Source: Dastarcus helophoroides
Taxonomy: Eukaryota; Arthropoda; Insecta; Coleoptera; Bothrideridae
NCBI GenBank assembly: GCA_028583605.1
Contig: CM053337.1
Coordinates: 20,702,764-20,766,763 of the forward strand
Direction of reading: 5' to 3'
DNA: 64,000 nt
Part shown: positions 45,050 to 57,040 of the stretch, piece after piece
How positions within the stretch are numbered: the first letter of the stretch is position 1
Layout of the letters: each line of letters starts with the position of its first letter
The notes under the pieces: model-generated
Seen by the model: only the letters and a program-made list of their open reading frames with translations
Databases searched by the model: none
What the model was told of the DNA's origin: nothing
Made by a program: the position numbers and the translations under genes

Positions 45050-47900
45050 CTTTAACAAACATTTCAATTTAATTTTGGAAATGAGCTCTCAATTTAAACA
45101 TTTATTCCAAAATTTACAATTTTTTTTCAAAATTTTGACTTTTCCCAAAATTTTAAACTTTTCTCAAAATTTTGAACTTTTCTCAAAATTTCGAATTTTG
45201 AAAATTCGCACTTTTTTCCCAAAATTTTGAAGTTTTCTCAAAACTGTTAGTTTTCTTATAATTTTGAATTCCTCTCAAAATCTTGATTTTTTTCTCGAAC
45301 TTCAAATTTTTCGCAAAATCTCTAATCTTTCTCAAACTAGCGACTCAATTTTGGAAATGACCTCTTAATTTATCATTTATCCCAAAATTCACAAATTTGC
45401 TCAAAATTTTATATTTTCTTAAAATTTCGAATTTTCTCAAAATTTTAAATTTTCTCAAAATTTTAAATTTTTCTGAAAATTTCAAATTTTTTCAGTATTT
45501 TAAATTTTTCTCAAAATTTTAAATTTCTGCCAAAATTTTGCATTTTCTCAAAAATTTTGAATTTTTCCCAAATTTGTAGTTTTCCGAAAATTTGGAATTT
45601 TTTCCAAAATTTCGAATTTTTGCCAAATTTGCTAGTTTCTCTTAAAAATTTAAATTTTTCTCAAAATTTCTAATTTTTCCCAAAATTTCTAATTTTTCCC
45701 AAAATTTTGAATTTTTCCGAAAATTTGAAATTTTTCCATAAATGCGAGTTTTTCTTAAAATTTAAATTGTTCCGAAATTTAGATTTATTTTCTGTTAAAA
45801 TTACAAATTTTCTCAAAAATTCCAATTTTTCCAGAATTTCGAATTTTTCCCGAAATTTCGTATTTTTCCCAAAGTTTCGAATTTTTCCGAAAATTTTGAA
45901 TTTTTCTATAAATACGAGGTTTTCGTCAAATTTTAAATTGTTCTCGAAATTTATGTTATTTTCTGTTAAGATTACAAAACTTTCTTAAAAATTCTAATTT
46001 TCCCCATAATTTCAATTTTTTTCCAAACTTCAAACTTTCAAAATTTTAATTTTGAGAATGGTCATAAAATTTCGAAAGAAAAAATGAATTTTGGAAATAA
46101 ATTGTAATCACTTTTCAAAATGAAATGAAATTATCAAAATAAGTTAAATTCTGACAGAGGAAACTTCATCTAGAAATCTGGAAAAGTTTAAATTTGGGAA
46201 AAAATCGACATTACGACTTAATTTTCCAGATAGAGTCAAAATTTGGTAAGAAAAAAAAGTCGAATAGTGAGAATAAACTGAAATCACACGAATTAAATAA
46301 AATTACTTTTCAAAAAAATCGTATTTTGAAAAAAATATACGATTCCAGAAGAAAGATGTTTTGAAAATAAACTCGAAACTTCGAGAAAACTCCTAATTTT
46401 ACGGATTAAATTTTCCAGAGGAAATCAAATTTGCAAACTTTTAAAAAACGAATTTGAAAAATTTTTGCTTCTTCTTTCTCAAAATTTTGAATTTTTCTCA
46501 AAATTTCTAATTTTTCTCACGATTTTGAATTTTTCTTAAAGTTTTGAACTTTTTCAAAATTTTGTCTCAAAATTTTAAATTTTTCTCAAAATTTTAAATT
46601 TTTCTCAAAATTTTCAATTTTTCTCAAAATTTTCAATTTTTTACAAAATTTTAAATTTTTCTCAAAATTTTCAATTTTTTACAAAATTTTCAATTTTTCT
46701 CAAAATTTTGAATTTTTCTCAAATTTTTGAATTTTTCTCAAAATTTTGATTTTTTTTTTAAATTTTGAGTTTTTCTTCAAATTTTCAATGTTTTTCAAAA
46801 TTTCAAACGTCTCCCAAAATTTCGAATTTTTTGCACAATTTCGAATTCTTCCAAAAATTTGTAATTATTCCCAAAAGTTTTCTCAAAACTTACTTTCCTT
46901 ATAATTTTGAATTCCTCTCAAAATCTTGATTTTTTTTCTCAAACTTCAAATTTTTCTCTAATCTTTCCCAAAATATCGACTCAATTTTGGAAATGACCTC
47001 TTAGTTTATCATTCATCCCAAAATTCACAAATTTTCTCAAAATTTTAAATCATCTCAAAATTTCGGATTTTCCCAAAATTTTGAATTTCTGCCAAATTTG
47101 CTAGTTTCTCCTCAAAATGTTGAATTTTTCTTAAAATTTCGAATGTTTTTCAAAATTTCAAACTTCTCCCAAAATTTCGAATTTTTCGCAAAATTTCGAA
47201 TTCTTCCGAAAATTCGTAATTTTTCCCAACGTTTTGAAGTTTTTTCAAAAATTTAAACTTTTTTCGATATTTAATTTTTTTGGGGAAAGCTTAATTGTAA
47301 AATATCGACTTGAATTTCGATTATTTTTTGAAAATCCTAATTTTACTTATTAATTTTTGATTTTTATAAAAATTTTGATATTTTTAGTCTCGACTTCTTT
47401 GGGAATTTAAGATTTTTTTTTGGAATTGTTCTTTTTTTCCGAAATTTTAGACCAATTTTAAAGGTATATCTTTTCATGAAAACATTGACGCCTCAATATT
47501 TCGACTTTTTAAAAACTTCGTTTTATTTTGGGAATGTCTTCCATTTTTCAAGGTCTCGACCTTTTTGAAAATGTAGAATTTTTCAATAATTTTGCCTCTA
47601 TTTTTCAAGGTTTTTGAAAATTTTGTATTTTTCAAAATTTTGACATTTTCAAAATTTCAACTGTTACAATTTCGATTGTTATTCATAATTTTGACATTTT
47701 CGGAATTTCAACATTTTTCAAAATTTCAATAATATTTCAAATTTTAGACAATTTTTGCCAATTTTGACTTTTTATATGTCGATTATTTTCAAATTTTTGA
47801 TATTTTCAAATTGTCAATTGTTTTTGAAAATTTCGATTCTAATTTCTAAACTCTTTTTTAATTTGGAATGTTTTTTAAAATTTTGACATGTTAACCAAAT
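45050..47900 (+). repeat. T-rich array of ~20-bp phrases (CTCAAAATTTTGAATTTTT)
   Basis: The densest example of the short phrase: CTCAAAATTTTAAATTTTT recurs about every 20 bp, especially at 46550-46760. Larger duplications are marked by AATTTTGGAAATGA at 45071, 45347 and 46983; the last two also share CCTCTTA(A/G)TTTATCATT and CCCAAAATTCACAAATTT. From about 47280 the phrases loosen. No genes. Confidence 0.9.
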
Positions 47901-50450
47901 TTTGAAAAATTTAACCGTTCAAAAATTTGACTAAAAAACAAGGAATTTTCAAAAAAGTCGGACATTTCAAAAAGGTCGAAATTTTCAAGTACAAGACCGA
48001 AATTTTTCATTTTTTTTTGGATTTTGGAGAAAAAATTCGAAATTTAGAAAAAAGTCAAAATATTGAAAAAGGTAAAAATTTTAAAAAGTCGATATTTCGA
48101 ACGAAGTTAGAATTTTGAAAAGCCGATATTTTGAGCGATGTTAAAATTTTGAAAAGCCCATATTTTAAACGAAGTTAAAATTGTGAAAATAACAATCAAC
48201 CATTTTTAAGAAGTCTAAATTTCGAGAAAAACGTTGAAATTGTCCAATTATTTTTTAGATTTTAAAGAAAAAAGTCGAAATACTGAAAAAAGTAAAAATT
48301 TTGAAAATCGATATTTTGAATGAAGTTCAAATTTAGAAAAACAGTCAACCATTTAAAAAAAAAATCTAAATTTCGAGAAAAAAGTCGAAATTGTCCAAAA
48401 TTTTTTAAGATTTTGTAGAAAAAAGTCAAAGATTTGAAAAAACTTTAAAGTATTGAAAACAGTAACAATTTTGAGAACTCGATATTTTAAACAAAGCTAA
48501 AATTTTGAAAAAATAGTCAACCATTTTTAAAAAAGTATAAATTTCCAGAAAAAAGTCGAAATTGTCCAAATTTTTTTAGATTTCGAAGCAAAAAGTCAAA
48601 ATTTTGAAAAAAACCAAAATATTAAAAAAGTAAAAATTATGAGAAGTCGACATTTTAAACAGAGGCAAAATTTTGAAAAAACAGTCAATAATTTTTAAAT
48701 TAGTCGAGATTTCGCGAAAAAAGTCGAAATTGTCCAAAACTTTTTTAAATTTTGAAGAAAAAAGTCAAAAATTTTAAAAAGATCGAAATTTTCAAGTAGA
48801 ATTTTCGAAAAAGACGAAAATTTTCCATTTTGCTTAGATTTTGAAGAAAAAATTCCAAATTTTAAACAAGTCAAAATATTAAAAAAGAAAACATTTTGAA
48901 AAATCGATATTTTAAACAAAGTTAAATTTTTGAAAAAATGAGTCAACCATTTGTAAAACGTCTAAATTTCGAGAAAAACGTTGAAATTGTCCAATTTTCT
49001 TAGATATTTAAGAAAAAAGCCGAATTTTTGAAAAAACTCAAAATATTGAAAACCAAAAATTTTGAAAAGTCGATATTTTGAATGAAGTTAAAATTTTAGA
49101 AAAACATTTTTAAACATTTTTAAAAAAGTCTTAATTTTCAGAAAAAAGTCGAAATTTCCAACATTTTTTTAGATTTTAAAGAAAAAGGTGGAAGTTTTAA
49201 AAAAGTCAAAATATTGAAAAAAGTAAAAATTTTGACAACTCGATATTTTGAACAAAGTTAAAATTTTAGAAAAACAGTCGACCATTTTTAAAAAATATAT
49301 AAATTTCCTAGATTTTGAAGAAAAAAGTCGAAATTGTCCAAATCTTATTTAGATTTTGAAGAAAACAGATAAACTTTTTGATAAGTCAAAATGTTGAAGA
49401 AACTTAAAATTTAAAAAAAAAGTCAACTGTTTAAAAAAAAGTCGAAATATTGAAAAAAGTAAAAATTTTGACGTAAGATTTTGAAAAGTCGATATTATGA
49501 ATGAAGTTAAAATTTTGAAAAAACAGTCAACTATTTATAAAATAGTTAAAATTTTGAAAAAAAAGTTAAAATTGTGCAAATAATATTTCAGTTTTTGAAG
49601 AAAAAAGGCAAACTTTTGAATAAAGCCAAACTACTAAAAAAAATAAAAAATTTGAAAAGTCGACATTTTGAATTAAGTTACAATTTTGAAAAAGCAGTCG
49701 ACCATTTTTTAAAAAAGTTGAAATTGTCCAACTTTACTTAGATTTAGGAGAAAAAAACTTAGATTTTGAAAAATCAAAACATTAGAAGAGTAAAAATTTA
49801 AAAATTCGAAAATTTAAACAAAGTTAAATTTTTGAAAATATCAACTAATTTTAAAAAAGTCAGAATTTCGAGAAAAGTAATATTTTGACAAAAAATTGAA
49901 ATTGTCCAAATTTTTTTAGTTGGTGAAAAAAAATGTTGAAATTCAAAAAAGTTTAAATATTAAAAAACGTAAAAATTTTAATAAGTCTATATTTTGAACG
50001 AAGTTAAAATTTGAAAAAGTCGAAATCGTCCAAAACGTTTTTAGATTTTGGAGGAAAACGGTAAAAATTTTGATAAGTCAAAACTTTGAACGAAGTTAAA
50101 ATTTTGAAAAAACCGGACCATTTTCAAAAATGTCGGAATTTCGAGAAAAAAGTCGAAATTTTGAGAAAAAAATCGGAATTGTCCAAATTTTTTTTAGATT
50201 CTGAAGAAAAAATTGACATTTTGAAAGTCAAAATATTAAAAAAAGTCAAAATATTGAAAAAGTTAAAATATTGAAAAAAGTAAAAATATTGGAGAAAGGT
50301 CATAATTTTGAATGAAGTTAAAATTCTCAGAAAAAAGTCGACCACTTTTAAAAAGTTCGAAATTTCTAGTCAAAAAGTTGAAATTTTAAAACTGAACCAA
50401 CATTTTAGACAAACTAGATTCAAATGTTGAACAAATATTGAAAAAATTGG
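47901..50450 (-). repeat. ~170-bp satellite, minus orientation
   Basis: Reverse complement of the 17.9-19.3 kb satellite: CAGTCAACCATTTTTAAAAA, AAGTCTAAATTTCGAGAAAA, AAGTCGAAATTGTCCAAA, TTAGATTTTGAAGAAAAAAG and GATATTTTGAACGAAGTTAA. The CAGTCAACC-like anchor is near 48193, 48342, 48514, 48682, 48940, 49107, 49275, 49523 and 49695. Most spacings are 165-172 bp with two of about 250-258, as if an extra half unit were inserted. Lys-rich open frames are translated repeat. Confidence 0.92.
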
Positions 50451-51028
50451 AATTGAAAGAAAACTGTTTTTGATTGCTTTTCATTTTCGGATCATTAGGT
50501 ATATAAATGAATAAAATTAATCAAATAAATAAAATAAATAAAATAACAATTAAATTCAGTTTTTGAAACATTTTTCATTTACAACAACACAACTGCAAAC
50601 AATATTTAATATGTTTCGAAAATAAATATTCCGGCGTTGGCTCATTGATAATTAATTTTATCATTATTATTATTATTTTTATCATTTCGTCATATCATTA
50701 TTTAATTCTTATTATTCATTGTTGAGTTTGCGTCAGACCAATTATTTTTATACATTTTACACCATTTTTCGTTAGACTAGTTGGTTAACGAAATCAAAAA
50801 TGTAAAATATAATTATTTTCACATTAGTATCAAATGAATGCGAATGCAGATAAACTACAAATATTTACGGGACGAAATAATTTACATAAAGATTTGTTGC
50901 TCATTAATTAGAGATATTTTGGCCAGTACGTCTTATCATTGTTCCTGTTAACTTGGTGATAACGTTAAAAGCGTCTGTTGATCTATGAAGTCGTAAACCA
51001 TTTGTAGGGATCAGTAGAGTTATTCTTC
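50451..51028. other. A/T-rich unassigned DNA
   Basis: Includes short simple repeats (AAATAAATAAAATAAATAAA at about 50525 and a TTATTATTATTATTTTTATC tract at about 50661) and then ordinary sequence. No gene. Confidence 0.55.
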
Positions 51029-51124
51029 ATGGTAGACCCTTATTGACCGGAAATATTATGTTTTTTTTTTTCAATTTATTTAACATTTCTTCGGCCGAAG
51101 AAATGTTAAATAAATTGAAAAAAA
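51029..51124. repeat. Perfect 30-bp-arm palindrome (palindrome locus B)
   Basis: Arms 51065-51094 and 51095-51124 are exact reverse complements meeting at CGGCCG with no spacer. The 36 bp upstream (CATGGTAGACCCTTATTGAC, CGGAAATATTATG) is homologous to the upstream flank of the 24.5-kb palindrome. The two palindromes share only their outer half (ATTTAACATTTCT), so inversion happened at different points in the same parent sequence. Confidence 0.95.
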
Positions 51125-52834
51125 CAGTAGTTATGTTAGGGTGCATTGATTTACCTTTCATTTAAAAGGCTGACTAAAATTTTGGTGTTTCGATTTCCTT
51201 TACTAATCGTGGTTAAAATTAATGATCTAATCACTGAAAACAAAGTCGAATTGTAAAGTATTTTCATCAGATCTGATAAAAGCAGAAATCTGTCATCGTT
51301 TGGAGCGACTGCGCTCAATTAATGACTTGTAAATTTTTGTCAACATCGAAAATTGATGTAAAACGAATGCGAGAAACAGAAGGGAGGCGCGCCTATCCCT
51401 GAACGCGGCATAACCTGCAATGATAAATGTGTTCCGAAAGGATAAGGGTAATGAAGAGATGTCTAAATATGAGACAGTAGATTTACTGCCTCGTAGATAC
51501 GTCACGTTAAGCTGTAGCTTGTTGCTCTCCCTTAATCCTCGTTTTCTGAAAATTATACCTTTAGCGACTTCCTTGTTATAATAAGAAGGGCGGCCCACTA
51601 AAGCCGTCAATCTTAAAAATTACGCGCATCGAACTTAGTTAGGATCGTTGAATCTGTGTGCAAAAATCTACAACAAATGTAACAAAGGGAATCCTGGAGC
51701 GTGTACCTGGTTGGAGATGCAAAATCAATAAGGTGTTAATACAATAATTCATTCTGTATTCAATTGTGGTGCAAAGTACCCTATTTATCAGATGAAATGC
51801 GGCTTGTAACAGACGATATTTCATGTGTACGTTTCCCTATTGATTAACCGCATCTGTAACGTCGGACGTCACCTTAAGACGGGCACAATGCTACAGTGTC
51901 ATTCGCTCGGAATAGGTGTTATTGTTTAAGAGACAAGTCTCTGTTTGCTAGGCTAGGTAAGCACAATGCTCTCCTGCAAATTAAACTAATTGTGCTCAGC
52001 TGTTTACTGTCAACAGACAATTCTCGCAATAGCGTTACGACATGTACCAAATATCAAATTTTGTAACCTTTTACGCGCTTTATACGTGATTGTAGCATCT
52101 AGGATTATCACTATACTAAAGAAGCTTAAAGTTGTTGATGTTACATAAAAGATAAATATCATTGACTTGAACGAAATCTACGAAACTATTAAACTAATAA
52201 ATCTGAAATTTGGCAAATAAGTTCCTTGCACGACGCCAGGCATCCACCTTTAAGTTAACTTCTTAAGGGGGTGAAAATATGTATCAGATTTTACAATGAA
52301 TTAATCTGTGGTTGCATGCTCTCAACAAACAAAACAAGTTGTTTTCCTTTCTTTCGCTTTAATCAAAGTATTTACGTTTTAAACTTGAAGGTTTAGTTTC
52401 AATACTAAACTGACGTTGTTTAAATCGAGATTTGGGGAACTAGATCTGAAATGATGAATTTCAAGTTAACAGTTATTTCTAAATTTTTGGTTGCAGAACA
52501 AAAATTTTGATTTTTTTTTTCAAACTTTTTCGTACGAATCATACTTCTATGATTTTGTGTTATCAAAAAAAACTTATTACGCTGTTTAGCATGAGACGAT
52601 ATTTCCGGCGTCCGATTGGGCCGAGCCCAGCGGAAGAACTGGATCGTCGTAAGTTTACGATTTGAATGTGAAGTCACGCACTTCCATGAAGTTTTGCGCC
52701 CCCCCAAGCGAGCTATTTTAGAACATCTGGGATTCTTAAGTTTCGCAGTCTGGAAGTATTTGCGAGATTACTCCCAACTACCGCTGCATCTCGCATGTGA
52801 AAGCGTGGGCCCCAGAAAATACCTTAAATTTTAG
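51125..52834. other. Unassigned DNA
   Basis: Longest array-free stretch in the second half. A 105-codon minus-strand open frame (51293-51610) has ordinary composition, with neither Phe- nor Lys-rich bias, but no motif I know. Another (52420-52707) and a plus-strand frame (52616-52834) overlap each other on opposite strands. No splice or promoter pattern supports any. Treat as non-coding unless transcript or homology evidence appears. Confidence 0.5.
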
Positions 52835-53165
52835 GAGGGGTGGTTTATCAAACGATAAATCCTTATCTTGACGGAACAGAACGGTAGTAAATAATTAAAT
52901 GGCGGCTTCGAGAGAGCTCTAGTCGACATGAGACACGATCGAAGTAGGTCGAACTGAAAAAGCTTTTTGTGGGCAAGTAGAAAGAAGACTCGGCAAATCC
53001 ACAATGAAAGTTACCCCGGCGCATCCACCATAAAAGTTGACGAGGCGTATCTGCCATGAACGTTGGTCCGGCGCATCTACCATAAACGTTGATTCGGCGC
53101 ATCCACCATGAACGCTGATCTGGCGCATCCGCCATGAAATTAGAGACCCGGCGCATCCTGCATAG
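52835..53165. mobile_element. Element with 26-bp minisatellite and terminal hairpin, copy 1
   Basis: 52992-53160 holds about six 26-bp units of the form GGCGCATCCACCATGAACG(T/C)TGATC. The left part (52835-52990), read on the minus strand, matches 62790-62935: AGTTCGACCTACTT, TTTAATTATTTA, CCGTTCTGTTC, CGTCAAGAT and the hairpin TTTATCGTTTGATAAA followed by a C-rich stretch and CTAA. Two copies in opposite orientation show it is a dispersed element. The hairpin near a CTRR-like end and the internal minisatellite are reminiscent of Helitron-like elements, but a matching 5' end was not found. Confidence 0.65.
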
Positions 53166-53250
53166 GTCATTTTAATATCATTATTTGCTCTCTGGGACTT
53201 TAAATTGGTCGTCATTCAGCTCTCCTACCATAAGTCATTTTATAACATAA

Positions 53251-53482
53251 CTATACTCTGTTCACCCAAGAGGTATAATTAAGCCACTCTCTTAGACAAA
53301 GCCGGATATTTAAATAAATTATTTGTGTTGATTGAATCTGAACATTTCCTTATCAGAGACATCAAATGATTGATCGCTTATTTAGTAACGTTGATTTAAT
53401 TCTCGATATCGTGTAAACCTGCCTTTTTTAAGGGAGAGTGGCCTAATTAAATCATTAAATTTCTTGGGTGAACAGAGTATAG
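53251..53482. mobile_element. MITE with 21-bp perfect terminal inverted repeats
   Basis: CTATACTCTGTTCACCCAAG at 53251 is exactly mirrored by CTTGGGTGAACAGAGTATAG ending at 53482. An inner, less perfect pair (AAGCCACTCTC and GAGAGTGGCCT) extends the arms. Total 232 bp with no coding capacity. If the outer CTATA is partly target sequence, a TA duplication would fit the Tc1/mariner group; other assignments are possible. Confidence 0.85.
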
Positions 53483-53639
53483 CATCGCTTGTGATTCCAG
53501 TTCGATCAACTGCATCTGTAACGAATAAAATTGTATTTCACCTAATTAATTAGTATTTATTTATATGCAATTTCTTAATTCTTACCTTAACGACAGAATG
53601 AAATAGAAGTTTGAATATTACGAATTTTATCGCCAATTT

Positions 53640-54197
53640 CAGCATTTTTAAAATTTTTTTTTTTTTAGAATTTTGACTTTTTCTCAAAACTTCAATTTTT
53701 TATTTTGAACATTGCTAGTTTTTGTTGATATTTTTACTTTTTTTTATTTGAACTTAAAAAAAACGTTTTTTCATAATTTCGACTTATTTTTTAAATTTAG
53801 TTATTTATTAGATGTTGATTAAACAAAAATGTTGACTTTAAAATTTGAATATTTTGATTTATATTAAGACTTTTTCCCAATTTTTTTAAAACGTTCGGCT
53901 TATTTAGAAAATTTTAATTATTATTTTAATTTCTGCCGTTTAAATTCTGCTGTTTATGAAGATTTTGACTTATTTTGAAATGTTTAACATTTTAAAATTT
54001 CTATTTATTTAGGCACTTTGACACTTCCTCATAATGTTGAGTTTATCTGAAAATTGTAACTCTTTCAAAATTTCTATTCTTTCAGAAATTTGACATTTTT
54101 TTAACACTTGAATTTTGAAAAGTATAACTTTAAAACATTTGATGTTTCAAAAGTCATGACATTTTTAAAAAATGCAGACGCTTTTGAAAACTTCGAA
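53640..54197 (+). repeat. T-rich degenerate array
   Basis: Loose T-run phrases leading into the 102-bp tandem block. No gene. Confidence 0.7.
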
Positions 54198-54504
54198 TTT
54201 TCGATAGTTCTAACTTTTTTCGAAAATTTGACGTTGATTTTTCAAAATTCTTACCTATTTAGAACAAAGGTCACGTAACGTTACGTAAACATTTGCAAGT
54301 TTTCGATAGTTCTAACTTTTTTCGAAAATTTGACTTTGATTTTTCAAAATTCTTACCTATTTAGAACAAAGGTTACGTAACGTTACATAAACATTTGCAA
54401 GTTTTCGATAGTTCTAACTTTTTTCAAAAATTTGACGTTGATTTTTCAAAATCCTTACCTATTTAGAACAAAGGTCATGTAACGTTACGTAAATATTTGC
54501 AAGT
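54198..54504 (+). repeat. 102-bp tandem repeat, three copies, with ACGTAACGTTACGT palindrome
   Basis: Units begin TTTCGATAGTTCTAAC at 54198, 54301 and 54403 (period 102-103). Each ends with AGAACAAAGGTCACGTAACG, TTACGTAAACATTTGC. The 14-bp palindrome ACGTAACGTTACGT is intact in unit 1; units 2 and 3 each have a single change (ACATA or CATGT). Confidence 0.93.
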
Positions 54505-55735
54505 TTTTACTTTTTAAAAAATTGGGTCGTTTTTCCAAATTTTGTAATTGTCACGAGTTTTTGACTTTTTTTTCCAAAATTTCGACTTTTCTTGAAATTT
54601 CGACTCTTTTGAAAATTTTGGCTTTTTGAAAATTTAACTTGTTGAAAATTTCATTTATTTCAAAATTCGAATTTTAGGCGAAATTTTGTTGTGTTGATTT
54701 TTTTGAAATGATCGACTTTTTTGAAAATTTCAGTTTTCTGAAAATTTCAATTTTTTGTCAATTTTAATTTGTAAATTTCGGCTTTTTTAAAAATTTCGAT
54801 CGTTTTTCCAAATTTTGTAATTTTCCGAGTTTTTGACCTTTTCGAAAAATTCGACTTTTCAGAATTTCGCCTGTTTTGAAAACTTCGGCCTTTTTGAAAA
54901 TTTTATTTTTTAAAAAGTTTTGGTTTCATTCAAAATTATTTTTTTTCTGACTTTTGAAACAATCGACTTTTTTGAAAATTTCAGTTTTTTTAAAATTTCA
55001 TTTTCTGACAATTTTTGAATTGCCAATTTCGACTTATTTAAAAATTTGGATTGTTTTTCCAAATTTTGAAATCTTCCCGAAAATTTCGACTGTTTTCGAA
55101 ATTTTGACTTTTTTGAAAATTTTGGCCATTTTGAAAATTCCATTTTTTGAAAATTTCATCCATTTCAAAGTTTAAGTGTTTTTCAAAATTTCGATATATT
55201 TGTTTAAAAAAAAATCCAATTTTTTGAAAATTTGAATTTTTTGTTGTTAATAATTTCACTTTGAAAATTCTAATTTGCAAATTTAGTCAACCTTGGAATT
55301 TTTCCAAGGTTTTGACTTTTTCCGAAAATTTCTACTTTTTTAGAAAATTTGACTTTTTTTAAAATTTTGTTCTTTTTTAAAAATTTTATTTTATTAAATC
55401 TTTGTTATTTTCATTTGGACCTTTTTTCGAAATTACGACTTTCTTGTTTTGACTTTTTGAAAATATCGAAAAATTTCAGTTTCTTTGCAAATTTCAATAA
55501 TTTGAAAATTTTGACCTGCAAATTGCAACTTTTTGTAAATTTCCCTCCTTTTTCAGAATTTTGAAAATTTTCTAAGGTTTTGCCTTTTTTCGAAAATTCA
55601 AGTTTTTTCAAATTTTTGATTTTTTTTTAAATTCTAGCCTTTTTAACATCCCACTCTGAAAATTTTCCTTGTTTTTGAAAATTGGACTTTCAATTTTGTA
55701 AAAATTTTTATTTGCAGATTTTCAGTCGCTCTGAA

Positions 55736-55778
55736 TCTCTCTGAAGATGGTAGCTTGGCTGTCGAAACGCGTTAGAGA
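55736..55778 (+). ncRNA. Hammerhead-ribozyme-like core, locus 5 (best stem I)
   Basis: Stem I is TCTCT (55736-55740) with AGAGA (55774-55778), five Watson-Crick pairs. The CUGANGA box is 55741-55747, stem II GGTAGC/GCTGTC (55749-55754 with 55758-55763; two G-U pairs) with a TTG loop, and GAAA 55764-55767. Stem III is AC/GU around GC, with predicted cleavage after U55773. U55748 is unpaired between the core box and stem II, which departs from the textbook fold. Short stem III hammerheads are known from Penelope-like elements. Confidence 0.65.
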
Positions 55779-55838
55779 AACCTTTGTTGTGCTTTTTTAA
55801 ATCTTTCTTGGTGTCAGGCCACAATTATTGTATTTCAA
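55736..55838 (+). mobile_element. Ribozyme-bearing repeat, plus-strand copy inside T-rich array
   Basis: Contains the hammerhead-like core (55736-55778), then CCTTTGTTGTGCTTTTTTAA, ATCTTTCTTGGTGTCAGG and ATTGTATTTCAATTTCGA. It ends where the phrase array resumes. The tail is missing the ACCAAGGACCAG segment, so it is truncated at its 3' side. Confidence 0.8.
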
Positions 55839-57040
55839 TTTCGATTCTTTTTAAAAAAATCGATTTTTAAATTATTTTTTTCCAAATTTAATTTTTGTTG
55901 TTGAAAATTCCGCCTATTTTTACATTATTCCAATTTTTGTAAACATTTTATTCTTCTCGTTTTTCTAAAAGGTTTGATTTTTTGCATGTTTGCCCTTTTT
56001 TTCTGAAAATTTCTACAGATTGCAAATCACAAGCTTTCTCAAAATTGTCACTTTTTTTTGAATATTCTGACTGACTAAAAATGCAGACTTTTTTCAATAT
56101 TTTTACTTCAACAAAAAAATCGATTTTTTTTGAAGCATTCCGCCTTTTAGAAAATTTCGAATAAAAAAAAACTTGTCAGAAAATTTCCACGTTTCCAGTT
56201 TTTTTAATAAAAATTTTGACAGTTTTGTTTGTTTTTGTTTTGTTTGAAAGTTTTTTGAAACCTTAACATTTAAAATTTCCTTTTTTTGTCACAACTTAAA
56301 CTTTTCTCAAATTTTCGATTTTTCTTTCAAAATGCTGGCTTTTTTTAAATTTCAGACATTTTTGAAATATTTTGAAAATTTTCGCCTTTTTAAGAACTTT
56401 TGACTTCATTTTCATAATTTTTGCTTTATAAAAAATCCCACATTTTTGCAGAATTCCGCCTTTTTGAAAACGTCGAATTAAAAAAAAACGATTTTTTAAA
56501 AAATTTCTACGTTTCTGGTTTTTTTTATTATAAATTTTGACCCTTTTTAAGACTTTAACATTTAAAATTTCCCTTTTTCCAAAATTTCCATTTTTTTAGA
56601 ATATTGGCTTTTTTTCAAAATTTTACATACTTTTGTAATTTCAATACTTGCATTTTAAAATTTAGACTCTTTTTTGCAAATATTCGACTTTTTTGCAAAT
56701 ATTCGACTTTTTTGCAAATATTCGTCTTTTTTAAACTATCTACATTTTTTTTTTAATTTTAACTTTATAAAAAATTTAACATTTTTTGGAAAATTCCTCC
56801 TCTAAATTTTTGAATTAAAAAAAACGACTTTCACATTTTTAGAAACTTCGACATTTAAAATTTCCTTTTTGTCAAAATTTCTATTTTTTTCAAAATGTTG
56901 GCGTTTCTTACAATTTTACATATTTTTGGAAGTTCTATATTCATTTCGAAATATCCACTTTTTTGCACATTTTTGACTCATTTTGAAAACTTTCGTCGTT
57001 TCTAAACTTTGGATATTTTTTTTAAATTTTATTTTATTTA

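Larger units (their letters stand above)
54505..57040 (+). repeat. T-rich degenerate array (GAAAATTTCGACTTTTT phrase)
   Basis: Classic phrase array, around 18 bp per phrase, with words such as TTTTGAAAATTTTGGCCATT. Interrupted at 55720-55838 by a plus-strand ribozyme-bearing repeat. Near 56670-56725 GCAAATATTCGACTTTTTT repeats three times. No genes. Confidence 0.85.

Noticed and set aside
47901..50450. Centromere call for the 170-bp satellite
   Set aside because: Monomer length alone is not evidence. The block is 2.5 kb, irregular, and embedded among dispersed repeats.
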